This document shows positions 7,981 through 17,341 of a DNA stretch of 64,000 nucleotides, piece after piece. Position 1 is the stretch's first letter. Every line of letters begins with the position of its first letter. Both the position numbers and the translations under genes were made by a program. The notes beneath the pieces are model-generated. The model ran no database searches. It was not told the DNA's origin and worked only from the letters and a program-made list of their open reading frames with translations. The DNA comes from Streptomyces sp. GQFP (GTDB lineage Bacteria > Actinomycetota > Actinomycetes > Streptomycetales > Streptomycetaceae): assembly GCF_021545335.1 (NCBI RefSeq), contig NZ_CP089312.1, positions 1,302,001 to 1,366,000 of the forward strand, given 5' to 3'.

Positions 7981-10035
7981 TCAGCAGGCGGCTATCGCCG
8001 GATCGCTCACGCCCACCCGGCCGTTCTCCACGTGCCCGGCGAACCGGCGCAGGAACGACGCGTCAGCGCCGGAGGTGACCGTCAGGTCGTACCAGCGCCT
8101 GCTGGCGCCCAGGTCCACCCGGTGCCGTACGGTCGCCCCGGCCCGCACCCTGATCTTGCGGGCCTGTCCCCCGTACCCGTTGCTCACCGTCAACTCCACT
8201 GTGCCGGAGCCCTTGTTGGTGAGCGTCAGCTCGACGTCGTCGCCGGTGTGCCGTGCGGTCGCCTCGGGTCCGGCGGTGCCCTTGCCCCGGCCCTTGAAGA
8301 CCCGCAGGAAGCCGTTGGGGCCGTGCACCGTCAGGTCGTACACGTCCTTGGAGTAGGCCGAGTTCCAGGTGTCCGCGACGGTCTTGCCTGCCTCGGTCGT
8401 GTAGTGCCAGGGGCCGTCGGTGCGGTTGCCGGACGTCACCACGAAGGCGGCGCCGGCGTGGCTGCCGGAGGCGAAGGCGAGCGTGAACTTCCCGGCCGCC
8501 GGGTCGGCCGAACCGTCCACGTACGGGGCGTACTTGAGCGGGCGGGCCGGGCGGGTGCCGCGCTCCTGGCGGGGCATGCGCGGGTCGGCCGGCGGGGTGG
8601 GCTTGTAGTCGGGGTGGCGGTCCCGGTCCTGCGGCTCGTAGCCGTCGGTCTCCGGCAGCGGGACCGGGTGCGCGTCCTTACGGGAGAAGTCGAAGGCGGC
8701 GGTGAGGTCGCCGCAGATCGCCCGGCGCCAGGGCGAGATGTTGGGCTCGCGCACCCCGAAGCGCTCCTCCATGAACCGCACGATCGACGTGTGGTCGAGG
8801 GTCTCGGAGCAGACGTAACCGCCCTTGCTCCAGGGCGAGACGACCAGCATCGGCACGCGCGGGCCGAGACCGTACGGGCCGGCCACCCGGCTCGCGTCAC
8901 CCTTGTAGAGGTCCAGCGTCACGTCCACCGTGGACTTGCCCTGCTCGGCGGACTTCGGCGGCAGCGGCGGTACGAGGTGGTCGAAGAAGCCGTCGTTCTC
9001 GTCGTACGTGATGAACAGCGCCGTCTTCGCCCAGACCTCGGGGTTGGAGGTGAGCGCGTCCAGCACCTGCGAGATGTACCAGGCGCCGTAGTTCGAGGGC
9101 CAGTTGGAGTGCTCGGAGAACGCCTCGGGGGCGGCGATCCAGGAGATCTGCGGGAGCGTGCCCGCCTTGACGTCGGCCTTCAGGCGGTCGAAGTAGCCGT
9201 CGCCGTTCTTCACGTCGGTGCCGGTGCGGGCCTTGTCGTACCAGGGGTCGCCCGCCTTGGCGTTGCGGTACTTGTTGAAGTAAAGGAGGGAGTTGTCGCC
9301 GTAGTTGCCTCGGTAGGCATCCTGGATCCAGCCCCAGGAACCGGCCGCGTCCAGGCCGTCGCCGATGTCCTGGTAGATCTTCCAGGAGATACCGGCCCCC
9401 TCCAGCCGCTCGGGGTAGGTCGTCCAGTCGTAGCCGACCTCGTCGTTGCCGAGGACCGGGCCGCCGCCCTTGCCGTCGTTGCCCGTGTAACCCGTCCACA
9501 TGTAGTAGCGGTTGGGGTCGGTGGAGCCGATGAACGAGCAGTGGTAGGCGTCGCAGACGGTGAACTTGTCCGCGAGCGCGTAGTGGAAGGGGATGTCCTC
9601 GCGGGTCAGGTACGCCATGGTCGTGGCGCCCTTCGCGGGCACCCACTTGTCGTACTTGCCCCCGTTGTAGGCGGCGTGCCCGTCGGGCCAGGAGTGCGGG
9701 AGGCCCTCCAGGAACTGCATGCCGAGATCGTCGGCCTCCGGGTGGAAGGGCAGCAGGTCCTTGGTGCCGTCCGACTGGTGCCAGACCGACTTGCCGTTGT
9801 CCAGGGTGACCGGATGCGGGTCACCGAAACCCCGCACTCCGCGCAGCGCACCGAAGTAGTGGTCGAAGGACCGGTTCTCCTGCATCAGGACGACGATGTG
9901 CTCGACGTCCTCGATCGTGCCGGTGCGGTGGTGCGCGGGAAGGGCGGCGGCACGCTCGATGCTGCTGGAGAGCGCGGTGAACGCCGTGGTCGCGCCCGCG
10001 AGTTGGAGGAAGCGGCGCCGGTTGACTTCGGGCAT
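7981..10035 (-). CDS. Tat-exported phospholipase C
   Basis: 684-residue secreted phospholipase C of the non-haemolytic, phosphocholine-preferring type (alkaline-phosphatase-like fold). The protein opens with a twin-arginine signal (VNRRRFLQLAGATTAFTALSS). The catalytic core starts with HIVVLMQENRSFDHYFG and continues with FITYDENDGFFDHLVPP, which supplies metal ligands. Two C-terminal beta-sandwich domains (from about residue 500) match the bacterial phospholipase C C-terminal family. Start at ATG 10035 places the Arg pair six residues in; GAGAGG lies upstream. It probably hydrolyses phospholipids outside the cell, and such genes are often phosphate-controlled, though I saw no clear Pho box. 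Confidence 0.92.
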   Translation of the reverse strand: MPEVNRRRFLQLAGATTAFTALSSSIERAAALPAHHRTGTIEDVEHIVVLMQENRSFDHYFGALRGVRGFGDPHPVTLDNGKSVWHQSDGTKDLLPFHPEADDLGMQFLEGLPHSWPDGHAAYNGGKYDKWVPAKGATTMAYLTREDIPFHYALADKFTVCDAYHCSFIGSTDPNRYYMWTGYTGNDGKGGGPVLGNDEVGYDWTTYPERLEGAGISWKIYQDIGDGLDAAGSWGWIQDAYRGNYGDNSLLYFNKYRNAKAGDPWYDKARTGTDVKNGDGYFDRLKADVKAGTLPQISWIAAPEAFSEHSNWPSNYGAWYISQVLDALTSNPEVWAKTALFITYDENDGFFDHLVPPLPPKSAEQGKSTVDVTLDLYKGDASRVAGPYGLGPRVPMLVVSPWSKGGYVCSETLDHTSIVRFMEERFGVREPNISPWRRAICGDLTAAFDFSRKDAHPVPLPETDGYEPQDRDRHPDYKPTPPADPRMPRQERGTRPARPLKYAPYVDGSADPAAGKFTLAFASGSHAGAAFVVTSGNRTDGPWHYTTEAGKTVADTWNSAYSKDVYDLTVHGPNGFLRVFKGRGKGTAGPEATARHTGDDVELTLTNKGSGTVELTVSNGYGGQARKIRVRAGATVRHRVDLGASRRWYDLTVTSGADASFLRRFAGHVENGRVGVSDPAIAAC

Positions 10036-10225
10036 GGGTGAAGGGCCTCTCGTCCTGATGACGGCGATGAGCGGTACGTGACGGAATGGGGGCGCCTGGA
10101 GTTTCCCAGGGGTACCGAACGGCACGGAAGGGTCTGGTGGCGTCGGTGTGAAGGTCGTCGGTACACGAGATGAGGGGCGGGCCAAGTCCGGCCAACGGCG
10201 CCTTCAAGCCCTGCCCAAGAGACCG

Positions 10226-11752
10226 CTATGCCTCGCCGTCGGCCCGTCGGCCCGGCCGGTCGGTCCGCCACTCGGCGGGCAGGTACGGCAGGACGAGGCG
10301 GAAGACGCAGCCGTGGCCCGGGGCCGTGTCAAGTTCGAGGCGGCCGTCGTGCCCCTCGGCGATGGTGGCGGCGATGGCGAGGCCGAGCCCGCTGCCGCCG
10401 TGGGCGCGGGAGCGGGAGGGATCGGCCCGGTAGAAGCGTTCGAAGACGTGCGCGGCGTCGTGCGGACCGAGCCCCGGGCCCTCGTCGGCGACTTCGACCA
10501 CCGCCACGGGAGCCCCCTCGGGCAGGGCGGGTGAGGCGCCGGTGCGGCCCTGGCGGTCCGTGCCCACGCGGATGTGCACGGCGGTGCCCGGCGGGGTGTG
10601 GGTCCGCGCGTTGGACAGCAGGTTCTCCAGGATCTGCCGCAGGCGGTGCGGATCGCCCACCGTCTCGACGAGTTCGAGTTCGTCGGTGCCGGTCGGGTCG
10701 GCGTCGGTGCGCAGCGGGCCGAGGTCGACCCGGTGGGTGGTGCCGTGCAGGGCGGCGGCGCTGACGGCGTCCGCCGCGAGCGAGAGGAGGTCCACCGGTT
10801 CGCGCCGGTAGGAGGGTTCCTTGTCGAGGGTGGCGAGCAGTTGGAGGTCGTCCACGAGCAGGCTCATGCGCTCCGCGTTGTGCACGATGAGCCGGTTGGC
10901 CTCCCGTCGCTCGCGCTCCGGGCGCGCCTCGGGACGCAGGGCGAGTTCGGCGTACCCCTGGATCGCGGTGAGGGGCGTACGCAGTTCATGGCCGGCGTCG
11001 GCGACGAAGCGCCGCATCCGCGCCTCCGACGCCTCCCCCTCCCGCAGGGCCCGCTGCAGCCGGTCCAGCATCGTGTTGAGCACCCTGCCCAGCCGGCCGA
11101 TCTCGGTGCGCGCGTCGGTGTCGGTCAGCCGCAGGCCGAGATCGCCGGCGGTGATGTCCTCGGCGGTGCGTTCCATCCGGGTCAGCGGCAGCAGCCCCAG
11201 CCGGACCACCCATCGGCCGAGGGCGACCAGGCCCACGACCGTGACCGCCAGCAGGCCGAGGTCCAGCCACCCGAGCCTCGACAGGGCGCCCTCGACGGTG
11301 TCCAGCGGCAGCGCCACCACCGCGCTCATCCCGTCCGGCCCCGAGTACCTGACCACCCGCCAGTTGCTGTCGCCGTCCGCCGCCGGGACACTCGCCGGAC
11401 GTGCCTCGCGCAGCCGGAGACCGGCGGCGGAGTCGGGAAGCCGGGGCCCGGTCCGCTTTCCCGTACCCATCGACAGGTTCAGGCGCCGGCCCTCGGAGTC
11501 GTAGAAGTAGACCCGGAAGTCGGAGGGCAGCGTGCCGGGGCCGGGGAGGTCGTCGCGGAGCGCGTCGGTGTAGGCGCGCGTCGGTGGATGGAAGTCGGCG
11601 AGCTGCTGGTCGACCCGGTCCAGCAGCCAGGAACGCAGCACGACGAAGCCGACCACCTGGGAGGCCAGCACCGCCGCCGTGGCCAGGACGGTGACGCCCA
11701 GGATCAGCCGCGTGCGCAGCGAACCCGGCGGCCGGTGCGGAAGTGGTCTCAC
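10226..11752 (-). CDS. sensor histidine kinase (HAMP type)
   Basis: Membrane sensor kinase, 508 residues. TM helices lie at about 17-38 and 165-187 with an extracytoplasmic sensor loop between, then a HAMP linker, a dimerisation/phosphoacceptor box (FVADAGHELRTPL, His255) and a HATPase domain with NLLSNA (N box), DEGPGLG (G1) and GSGLGLAI (G2). The GTG at 11752 overlaps the stop of the response-regulator gene by four bases (GTGA), so the partners are translationally coupled. It is the last gene of a glycosyltransferase-regulator operon and probably senses an envelope signal. Confidence 0.92.
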   Translation of the reverse strand: MRPLPHRPPGSLRTRLILGVTVLATAAVLASQVVGFVVLRSWLLDRVDQQLADFHPPTRAYTDALRDDLPGPGTLPSDFRVYFYDSEGRRLNLSMGTGKRTGPRLPDSAAGLRLREARPASVPAADGDSNWRVVRYSGPDGMSAVVALPLDTVEGALSRLGWLDLGLLAVTVVGLVALGRWVVRLGLLPLTRMERTAEDITAGDLGLRLTDTDARTEIGRLGRVLNTMLDRLQRALREGEASEARMRRFVADAGHELRTPLTAIQGYAELALRPEARPERERREANRLIVHNAERMSLLVDDLQLLATLDKEPSYRREPVDLLSLAADAVSAAALHGTTHRVDLGPLRTDADPTGTDELELVETVGDPHRLRQILENLLSNARTHTPPGTAVHIRVGTDRQGRTGASPALPEGAPVAVVEVADEGPGLGPHDAAHVFERFYRADPSRSRAHGGSGLGLAIAATIAEGHDGRLELDTAPGHGCVFRLVLPYLPAEWRTDRPGRRADGEA

Positions 11753-12489
11753 CGGCCGTCGGCCCCCGTCCGCTCGCGGGGCAGCCGCAGGCAGTAGCCG
11801 ACCCCGCGCACGGTGTGGATCAGCGGCGGATCGACGTGGTCGATCTTTCTGCGCAGGTACTTGATGTACGTCTCGACGATGCGTGCGTCGCCCGCGAAGT
11901 CGTACCCCCACACGTGGTTGAGGATCTGGGCCTTGCTCACCACCCGGGTGGCGTTCTCCATTAGGTAGCCGAGCAGCTTGAACTCGGTGGGCGAGAGCGG
12001 GACGTACGCGCCGGCGCGGTGCACTTCGTGCGCGTGCTCGTCCATCTCCAGATCGGCGAACCCCAGCCGCTGCTCCTCCTCGGCCGGCGGGAGCGCGGCG
12101 CCGGTGCGGCGCAGGATCGCCTCGATGCGCAGCAGCACCTCCTCGATGCTGAAGGGCTTGGGCACGTAGTCGTCCCCGCCGGCGCCCAGGCCGGTGAGAC
12201 GGTCGTGGAGGCCGGTGCGGGCGGTCAGGAACAGCACGGGTACGTCGTTCCCCGCCGCCCGCAGTCTCCGGGTCACCTCGAATCCGTCCAGGTCGGGCAG
12301 GGTCACGTCCAGGAGGATCAGGTCCGGGACGAGGCGCGCGGTCTCCGTGAGAGCCGCTCGGCCGCTGTCGGTGCTGGTCACCTCGTATCCGGTGAGGCGG
12401 AGGGTGGACTCCAGCAGGGTGCGGATGCTGGGTTCGTCCTCCACCACGAGAAGCCTGCGCCGGGCCTCGGCCGCGGTCCGTTCGGTCAT
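11749..12489 (-). CDS. OmpR-family response regulator
   Basis: 246-residue DNA-binding response regulator. The receiver domain (about 12-125) has the acidic pair in VVEDE, the phospho-acceptor Asp61 in LLDVTLPDLDG, a Thr in LFLTA and a Lys in DDYVPKPF. The C-terminal winged helix (about 150-240) has YVPLSPTEFKLLGYL and VETYIKYLRRKID. It is the partner of the kinase encoded immediately downstream and lies 42 bases after the GT39 gene, which suggests that the two-component pair controls, or is co-expressed with, the glycosyltransferases. Confidence 0.94.
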   Translation of the reverse strand: MTERTAAEARRRLLVVEDEPSIRTLLESTLRLTGYEVTSTDSGRAALTETARLVPDLILLDVTLPDLDGFEVTRRLRAAGNDVPVLFLTARTGLHDRLTGLGAGGDDYVPKPFSIEEVLLRIEAILRRTGAALPPAEEEQRLGFADLEMDEHAHEVHRAGAYVPLSPTEFKLLGYLMENATRVVSKAQILNHVWGYDFAGDARIVETYIKYLRRKIDHVDPPLIHTVRGVGYCLRLPRERTGADGR

Positions 12490-12531
12490 GACGCCGGTCC
12501 GTCCGTTCTGGGGTGCGTCGTACGTGTCGGC

Positions 12532-14706
12532 TCAGCGGGCGGCGCAGTCGTACAGCACGGTGGCACCGCCGAATCCCGTCGCCCCCGCGCCGCTGTCCTG
12601 GGACGACGTGCCCCCGTACGACGAGGCGGGCACCTCGGTGCAGTTCTCCGCGAGCCAGTCGGAGCGCTGCTGGGACGTCCCGCCGGACGCGCCGGGGAGG
12701 CCGCCGCCCGACTCCGAGCCCAGTACGTAGCGTAGGTCGCCGTCCTTGGTCCACTTCTCCAACTGCCCGACCGACGGCGCGTCGTCGGAGCCGGTGAAGC
12801 CGCCCATACCGACGACCGTCTCGTCGCTGCCGAGGATGAAGGCGCTGGTGGACATGGCGCCGCCCTCGACGGCGAGCTTGATACGGGCGTCGGGCGCCTG
12901 CTCGACCACGTAGGTGAGGATCTTGCGCTGATCGTCGGTCAGTTGTGCACCGCTGCCGAGTCCTGCGGCTCCTCCGGCTCCAACACCTGCGCCGGAGCCG
13001 TTGGCGTTGCCGGGGAAGGTCGGCAGCCCACCGGACGGCACCTCACCGGACTGGCCCTGACCCGATCCAGAACCACCGGGGAGGTCGGGCATGCCGGAGG
13101 GCATTCCGGACGGCAGCTCCGAGGGCTGGCCCCCGTCTCCGGAGCCGATCCGCGGCATGTCCCCTCCCCCGCCGAAGCCCAGCCCCGTCGGCCCCGCTGT
13201 CGGATTCCCGCCGATCGCGCTCGTCGAGGCGGGCACACTCACCGCCCATGCCCCGGGCGCCAGCAGCACCGACACGACCGCCGCGCCGGCCGCCACGGTG
13301 AGCAGTCGCCCGCCCCGCCGGGACAGCAGGAGCAGGGTGATCGCGAGGCAGCCGGACAGCAGCACCGGCCAGACGAGCCAGCCGTTCCAGTCCTGGTCGC
13401 GGCGGACGAGCGCCACCGCCCAGCCGACGCTCACCGCGACCGCGGCGACACCGACCAGGGGGACCCAGCGGAGTCCGGCACGGTGGGCCCGTACGAGCGT
13501 GGCCACCAGGCCACCGCACAACGCGCCGATCGCGGGGGCGAGTTGGGTCGTGTAGTACGGATGGAAGATGCCCTGCTGGGTGGAGAACACGGCCGCGCAG
13601 ACCACCAGCCAGGTGCCCCACAGCAGCCAGCCGGCGGCGGGCAGCGGTACGGAGTCCGGCAGTCGGCCGCGTCGGCGCAGCACCGCGCAGCCCGCCGCGA
13701 CGGCCAGGGCGACCGCGCAGAGGGGCAGCAGCCAGCTGATCTGCCCCGCGACCTGGTCGTTGAAGAGACGCCCGAGGCCGGAGGCACCGCCGAACCCGCC
13801 ACCGCCTCCGAACGAACCACCGCCCGGGCCCTGGCCTCCGCCCTCGGAGCCGAAGACACGGCCGAGTCCGTTGTAGCCGATCACCAGATCCCAGGCGGAG
13901 CCGTCCTCGCTGCCGCCGATGTACGGACGGTCGCCCGGCCACAGGGCAACCATGGCGACCCACCACAGGGAGGACGCCGCCAGGACGGCGCCCGCGCCCA
14001 GCAGCCGCCCGACTCGCGGTGCCCAGGCGCCGCTTCCTGCCACGAGCCAGGCGACGGCGAAGGCGGGGACGACCATCCAGGCGGCGAGCATCTTGGTGAG
14101 GAAGCCGCATCCGATCAGGAAGCCGCTCGCGCACAGCCACCAGGTGGCGGTCCTGCCGTCGGCCGCCAGCGCGCGGGTGAGCGCGTACGCCGCCGACACC
14201 AGAAGCAGGACGAGGAGGGTGTCGGGGTTGTTGTCCCGGTTGATCGCCACGGTGATGGGCGTGAGCGTGAGGACCAGGGCGGCGGTCAGTGCCGCGGCCT
14301 CCCCCGCCCAGCGGCGCACGGTGCGGTGCAGCACGAACACCGCGGCCACGCCCTCGATCACCTGGGGCAGGATCAGCGCCCAGCCGTGAAGGCCGAAGAT
14401 CTTGGTGCTGACGACCTGCGGCCACAGGGCGGCCGGCGGTTTGTCGACCGTGATGACCCCGGCCGGGTCGTAGGCGCCGAAGAGGAAGTTGGTCCAGTTC
14501 CGGCCCATCGACTTCACGGCCGCCGAGTAGTAGCTGTTGCCCCAGCCGAGGGAGCCCAGAGCCCAGCCGTACAGGGCGGTCGCGAGGACGAGGATCGCCG
14601 CGAGGGCGGCGGGCGCGGCCCAGGAGGGCAGGGCGCGGCGGGCCGGGCCGAGCGGTCGGTCGGAGGCGGGTGCCGGGGAGGGCAGGGTGTGCGTGGAGTC
14701 GCTCAT
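12532..14706 (-). CDS. ArnT/GT39-like membrane glycosyltransferase
   Basis: 724-residue polytopic glycosyltransferase of the GT-C class (ArnT/PMT-like), which uses polyprenyl-phosphate sugars and transfers the sugar outside the membrane. The first loop contains YYSAAVKSMGRNWTNFLFGAYDPAGVITVDKPPAALWPQ-type sequence with the acidic residues expected of this class. About 11-13 helices follow, then a Gly/Ser/Pro-rich stretch (about 500-570) and a C-terminal soluble domain with a conserved look (DDQRKILTYVVEQAPDARIK). The start at 14706 lacks a strong ribosome site and may depend on coupling to the GT2-GtrA gene 19 bases upstream. The sugar acceptor is unknown. Confidence 0.87.
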   Translation of the reverse strand: MSDSTHTLPSPAPASDRPLGPARRALPSWAAPAALAAILVLATALYGWALGSLGWGNSYYSAAVKSMGRNWTNFLFGAYDPAGVITVDKPPAALWPQVVSTKIFGLHGWALILPQVIEGVAAVFVLHRTVRRWAGEAAALTAALVLTLTPITVAINRDNNPDTLLVLLLVSAAYALTRALAADGRTATWWLCASGFLIGCGFLTKMLAAWMVVPAFAVAWLVAGSGAWAPRVGRLLGAGAVLAASSLWWVAMVALWPGDRPYIGGSEDGSAWDLVIGYNGLGRVFGSEGGGQGPGGGSFGGGGGFGGASGLGRLFNDQVAGQISWLLPLCAVALAVAAGCAVLRRRGRLPDSVPLPAAGWLLWGTWLVVCAAVFSTQQGIFHPYYTTQLAPAIGALCGGLVATLVRAHRAGLRWVPLVGVAAVAVSVGWAVALVRRDQDWNGWLVWPVLLSGCLAITLLLLSRRGGRLLTVAAGAAVVSVLLAPGAWAVSVPASTSAIGGNPTAGPTGLGFGGGGDMPRIGSGDGGQPSELPSGMPSGMPDLPGGSGSGQGQSGEVPSGGLPTFPGNANGSGAGVGAGGAAGLGSGAQLTDDQRKILTYVVEQAPDARIKLAVEGGAMSTSAFILGSDETVVGMGGFTGSDDAPSVGQLEKWTKDGDLRYVLGSESGGGLPGASGGTSQQRSDWLAENCTEVPASSYGGTSSQDSGAGATGFGGATVLYDCAAR

Positions 14707-14725
14707 GAGGAGGGGGTCGCTCTCG

Positions 14726-16015
14726 TCAGGACGTACGGCGGTGGGGGCTGCGGAAGACGGCCGAGCGCAGGACGGCGAACCGCACGACGGTGACGACGAC
14801 GGACGCCGCGGCCAGTACGGCGGTCTCGGCGGCCGTCGACGCGCCGGGAACGGCGTGCGTGAACCACAGGACGGCGGCCGAGGTGGCCAGGTAGCCGAGC
14901 ACGAACAGGCCTCCGGCGCCGAGATGGGCGCGGGTCGGCGGGGCTGCCGTGTGCCGGAAGGTGAGCCGGCGGTTCGCCTCGGTGTTGAGGACGGTGAGCG
15001 CCAGCAGCGACACGAGGTTGGCCGCCGCGGGTGACCACCAGGAGCGCAACAGCCAGTAGAGCAGGGCCTGTCCGAGGGTGGAGACGATCCCGATCGCGAC
15101 GAAGCAACCGACCTCCCAGGACAGCGCGCCGCGTCGGCCGGTGGGCGCCAGGACCGCGTCGGGGTGCTCGGCGGCCGGTTCGGGGCGGCGGGGCAGCTCG
15201 ACGCGTCCGGCGCCGGACGCCTTCAGCCGGGCCATGGTCCACAGGCCGCGCAGATCGTCGGTCGCGGTGGAGACGACGTCCACGCGGGTGTCGACGTCCT
15301 CGACCCAGTCGACGGGCACCTCGTGGACGCGCAGTCCGTTGTGCTCGGCCAGCAGCAGGAGTTCGGTGTCGAAGAACCACGCGTCGTCGCGGGTCACTTC
15401 GAGCAGGGGCCGCAGTACGTCCGTACGGGCCGCCTTGAATCCGCACTGGGCGTCGGTGAAGCGCACGCCGTGGGTGAGCCGGACGATGCCGTTGTAGCAG
15501 CGGGAGATGAACTCGCGCCGGGGTCCGCGCACGGTACGCGCGCCGGCGGCGAGGCGGCTGCCGATCGCCAGGTCGGAGTGGCCGCTGGCCAGCGGGGCGA
15601 CGAGCGGGAGCAGTCCGTCCAGGCCGGTCGACAGGTCGACGTCCATGTACGCCACGATGTCGGCGTCGCTGCCGGCCCACACGGTGCGCAGCGCCAGACC
15701 GCGGCCCTTGCGGTCCAGGTGTACGACGCTCACGCCGGGCAGTTCGTCCGCGAGACCGTGGGCGGTGGTGAGCGTCGCGTCCGTGCTTGCGTTGTCGGCG
15801 ACGGTGATCCGCCAGGGGAAGGGGAACCCGTCGTCGAGGCGTGCGTGCAGGGTGCGCAGACAGCCGGGCAGGGCGCGCTCCTCGTTGTACACGGGGATGA
15901 CGATCTCCACCGTGGCGGTGCCGGGGGCCGGTCCGAGTGAGCGGGAGGCGGGCTGGAACGGGGCCGGGCGGCTCCTGGCGAGGGCGCGTGTGGGGGCGTG
16001 GGGTGTGGGTGTCAT
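14726..16015 (-). CDS. GT2 glycosyltransferase fused to GtrA domain
   Basis: 429-residue bifunctional protein. The N-terminal GT2 domain (about 25-260) resembles polyprenyl-phosphate-glucose/mannose synthases: VEIVIPVYNEERALPGCLRTL, ITVADNASTDATL, and DxD-like VAYMDVDLSTGLDGL. The C-terminal GtrA domain (about 290-425) has four helices and resembles flippase-type proteins of O-antigen glucosylation. Together they would make a lipid-linked sugar and help move it across the membrane, feeding the GT39 enzyme encoded next. The ATG at 16015 has GAGGA just upstream; an in-frame ATG at 16030 is a poorer choice. First gene of the four-gene operon. Confidence 0.9.
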   Translation of the reverse strand: MTPTPHAPTRALARSRPAPFQPASRSLGPAPGTATVEIVIPVYNEERALPGCLRTLHARLDDGFPFPWRITVADNASTDATLTTAHGLADELPGVSVVHLDRKGRGLALRTVWAGSDADIVAYMDVDLSTGLDGLLPLVAPLASGHSDLAIGSRLAAGARTVRGPRREFISRCYNGIVRLTHGVRFTDAQCGFKAARTDVLRPLLEVTRDDAWFFDTELLLLAEHNGLRVHEVPVDWVEDVDTRVDVVSTATDDLRGLWTMARLKASGAGRVELPRRPEPAAEHPDAVLAPTGRRGALSWEVGCFVAIGIVSTLGQALLYWLLRSWWSPAAANLVSLLALTVLNTEANRRLTFRHTAAPPTRAHLGAGGLFVLGYLATSAAVLWFTHAVPGASTAAETAVLAAASVVVTVVRFAVLRSAVFRSPHRRTS

Positions 16016-16235
16016 GGCTTCCTCAGGCATGAGGGGACGGCAGGGGCCCTGATCGGGGTGGCTGCGCGGCCACTCTTCCGGCTTCGCCTGTGGGCGTCGG
16101 GGGAGGAAGCGGGGAATTGACGGGGAGTCAGATCGACGCGGGCGCCGGGCGCACCGGGAACAGCTCCGGACCTTTTGTTGGGACGTCCTGACATACCCGT
16201 TGACATCACCGTTGGGCGGCTCCATAGTACGTGCC

Positions 16236-16251
16236 ACTAGAGCGCGCTACT
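16236..16251. promoter_or_regulatory. LacI-type operator upstream of the sugar-binding protein
   Basis: ACTAGAGCGCGCTACT matches the perfect palindrome ACTAGCGCGCGCTAGT at 18442-18457 in 14 of 16 positions. It lies about 80 bases before the start of the binding-protein gene in a 316-base gap (16016-16331) that otherwise holds only the two divergent upstream regions. I infer that both sites bind the LacI regulator encoded at 17342-18373. Confidence 0.7.
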
Positions 16252-16331
16252 AATGCGCTCCAGAGGCACCGGCGGGCGGCCCCGCCGATGGCCGTCTCCC
16301 ATCATGACCAGCACAGCGAGGTGCACGGGAC

Positions 16332-17336
16332 ATGCGCAGAATCCAACGAGCCACCGGCCTGACCGCCACCGCTCTGGCCGGCGTCCTGTTCGCCGCCGGC
16401 TGCTCCAGCGGCTCCGGCGGCAAGAAGTCCGAGGAGGGCGCGGACGCCGCCTCGGCCGGGAAGGCGACCACGCCCCGGATGACGGTCGCGATGGTCACCC
16501 ACGCCGCGCCCGGCGACACCTTCTGGGACCTGATCCGCAAGGGCGCCGAGGCCGCCGCGGCCAAGGACAACATCAAGCTCGTCTACTCCAGCGACCCCAG
16601 CGCCGGGAACCAGGCCAACCTGGTGCAGAACGCGATCGACCAGAAGGTCGACGGCATCGCGCTCACCGCGGCCAAGCCGGACGCCATGAAGGACGCGGTG
16701 GCCAAGGCCGTGGCGGCCGGCATCCCGGTCGTCGGCTTCAACTCCGGCCTGGACAACTGGAAGGAGCTCGGCATGCTCGAGTACTTCGGCCAGGACGAGA
16801 ACATCGCCGGACAGGCCTTCGGCGAGCGGCTGAACCAGCTGGGCGCCAAGCACGCCCTGTGTGTCGTCCAGGAGCAGGGCCAGGTCGCCCTGGAGGCCCG
16901 CTGCGCCGGCCTGAAGAAGGGTTTCAGCGGCAAGACGGACAACCTCTACGTCAACGGTACGGACATGCCGTCCGTGAAGTCGACGATCACCGCGAAGCTC
17001 CGGCAGGACCCCTCGATCGACGAGGTGGTCACTCTCGGCGCCCCCATCGCACTGACCGCCGTCCAGTCGTTGTCCGACGCCGGGAGCAAGGCCAAGCTCG
17101 CGACCTTCGACCTCAACAAGGACCTGGTGAAGGCGGTCCAGGACGGGACCGTGCAGTTCGCCGTCGACCAGCAGCCCTACCTCCAGGGCTACTTGGCCGT
17201 CGACGCCCTGTGGCTCTACAAGACGAACGGCAACTTCAGCGGCGGCGGGACGGCGCCGGTCCTCACCGGGCCCGCCTTCATCACCAAGGAGAACGCGGAC
17301 TCCGTCGCGGAGTTCGCGGCGAAGGGCACGCGCTGA
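16332..17336 (+). CDS. sugar ABC substrate-binding lipoprotein
   Basis: 334-residue periplasmic-binding-protein type 1 (ribose/inositol-like). A lipoprotein signal ends in LFAAGC (Cys24), followed by a short Ser/Gly tether. The mature domain begins MTVAMVTHAAPGDTFWDLIRKGAEAAAA, and contains DGIALTAAKPDAM and AVDQQPYLQGYLAVDALWL, typical of sugar binders. No permease or ATPase gene is near, so it must use a transporter encoded elsewhere or act as a sensor. A LacI operator lies upstream. Its stop is five bases from the end of the convergent lacI-type gene, with a hairpin across the junction. Confidence 0.88.
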   Translation: MRRIQRATGLTATALAGVLFAAGCSSGSGGKKSEEGADAASAGKATTPRMTVAMVTHAAPGDTFWDLIRKGAEAAAAKDNIKLVYSSDPSAGNQANLVQNAIDQKVDGIALTAAKPDAMKDAVAKAVAAGIPVVGFNSGLDNWKELGMLEYFGQDENIAGQAFGERLNQLGAKHALCVVQEQGQVALEARCAGLKKGFSGKTDNLYVNGTDMPSVKSTITAKLRQDPSIDEVVTLGAPIALTAVQSLSDAGSKAKLATFDLNKDLVKAVQDGTVQFAVDQQPYLQGYLAVDALWLYKTNGNFSGGGTAPVLTGPAFITKENADSVAEFAAKGTR

Positions 17337-17341
17337 CCGGC

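Noticed and set aside
8032..10041. Long open frame on the plus strand opposite the phospholipase C gene
   Set aside because: It mirrors the codon pattern of the real minus-strand gene, gives a low-complexity Val/Gly/Arg/Ala product, and has no family motif. Similar mirrors lie opposite GH38 (38131-41208) and vanA (22432-24417).
10226..12754. 842-codon open frame joining the histidine kinase to upstream sequence
   Set aside because: The part beyond 11752 is an out-of-frame shadow of the response regulator; the kinase has a good GTG overlapping the regulator stop.
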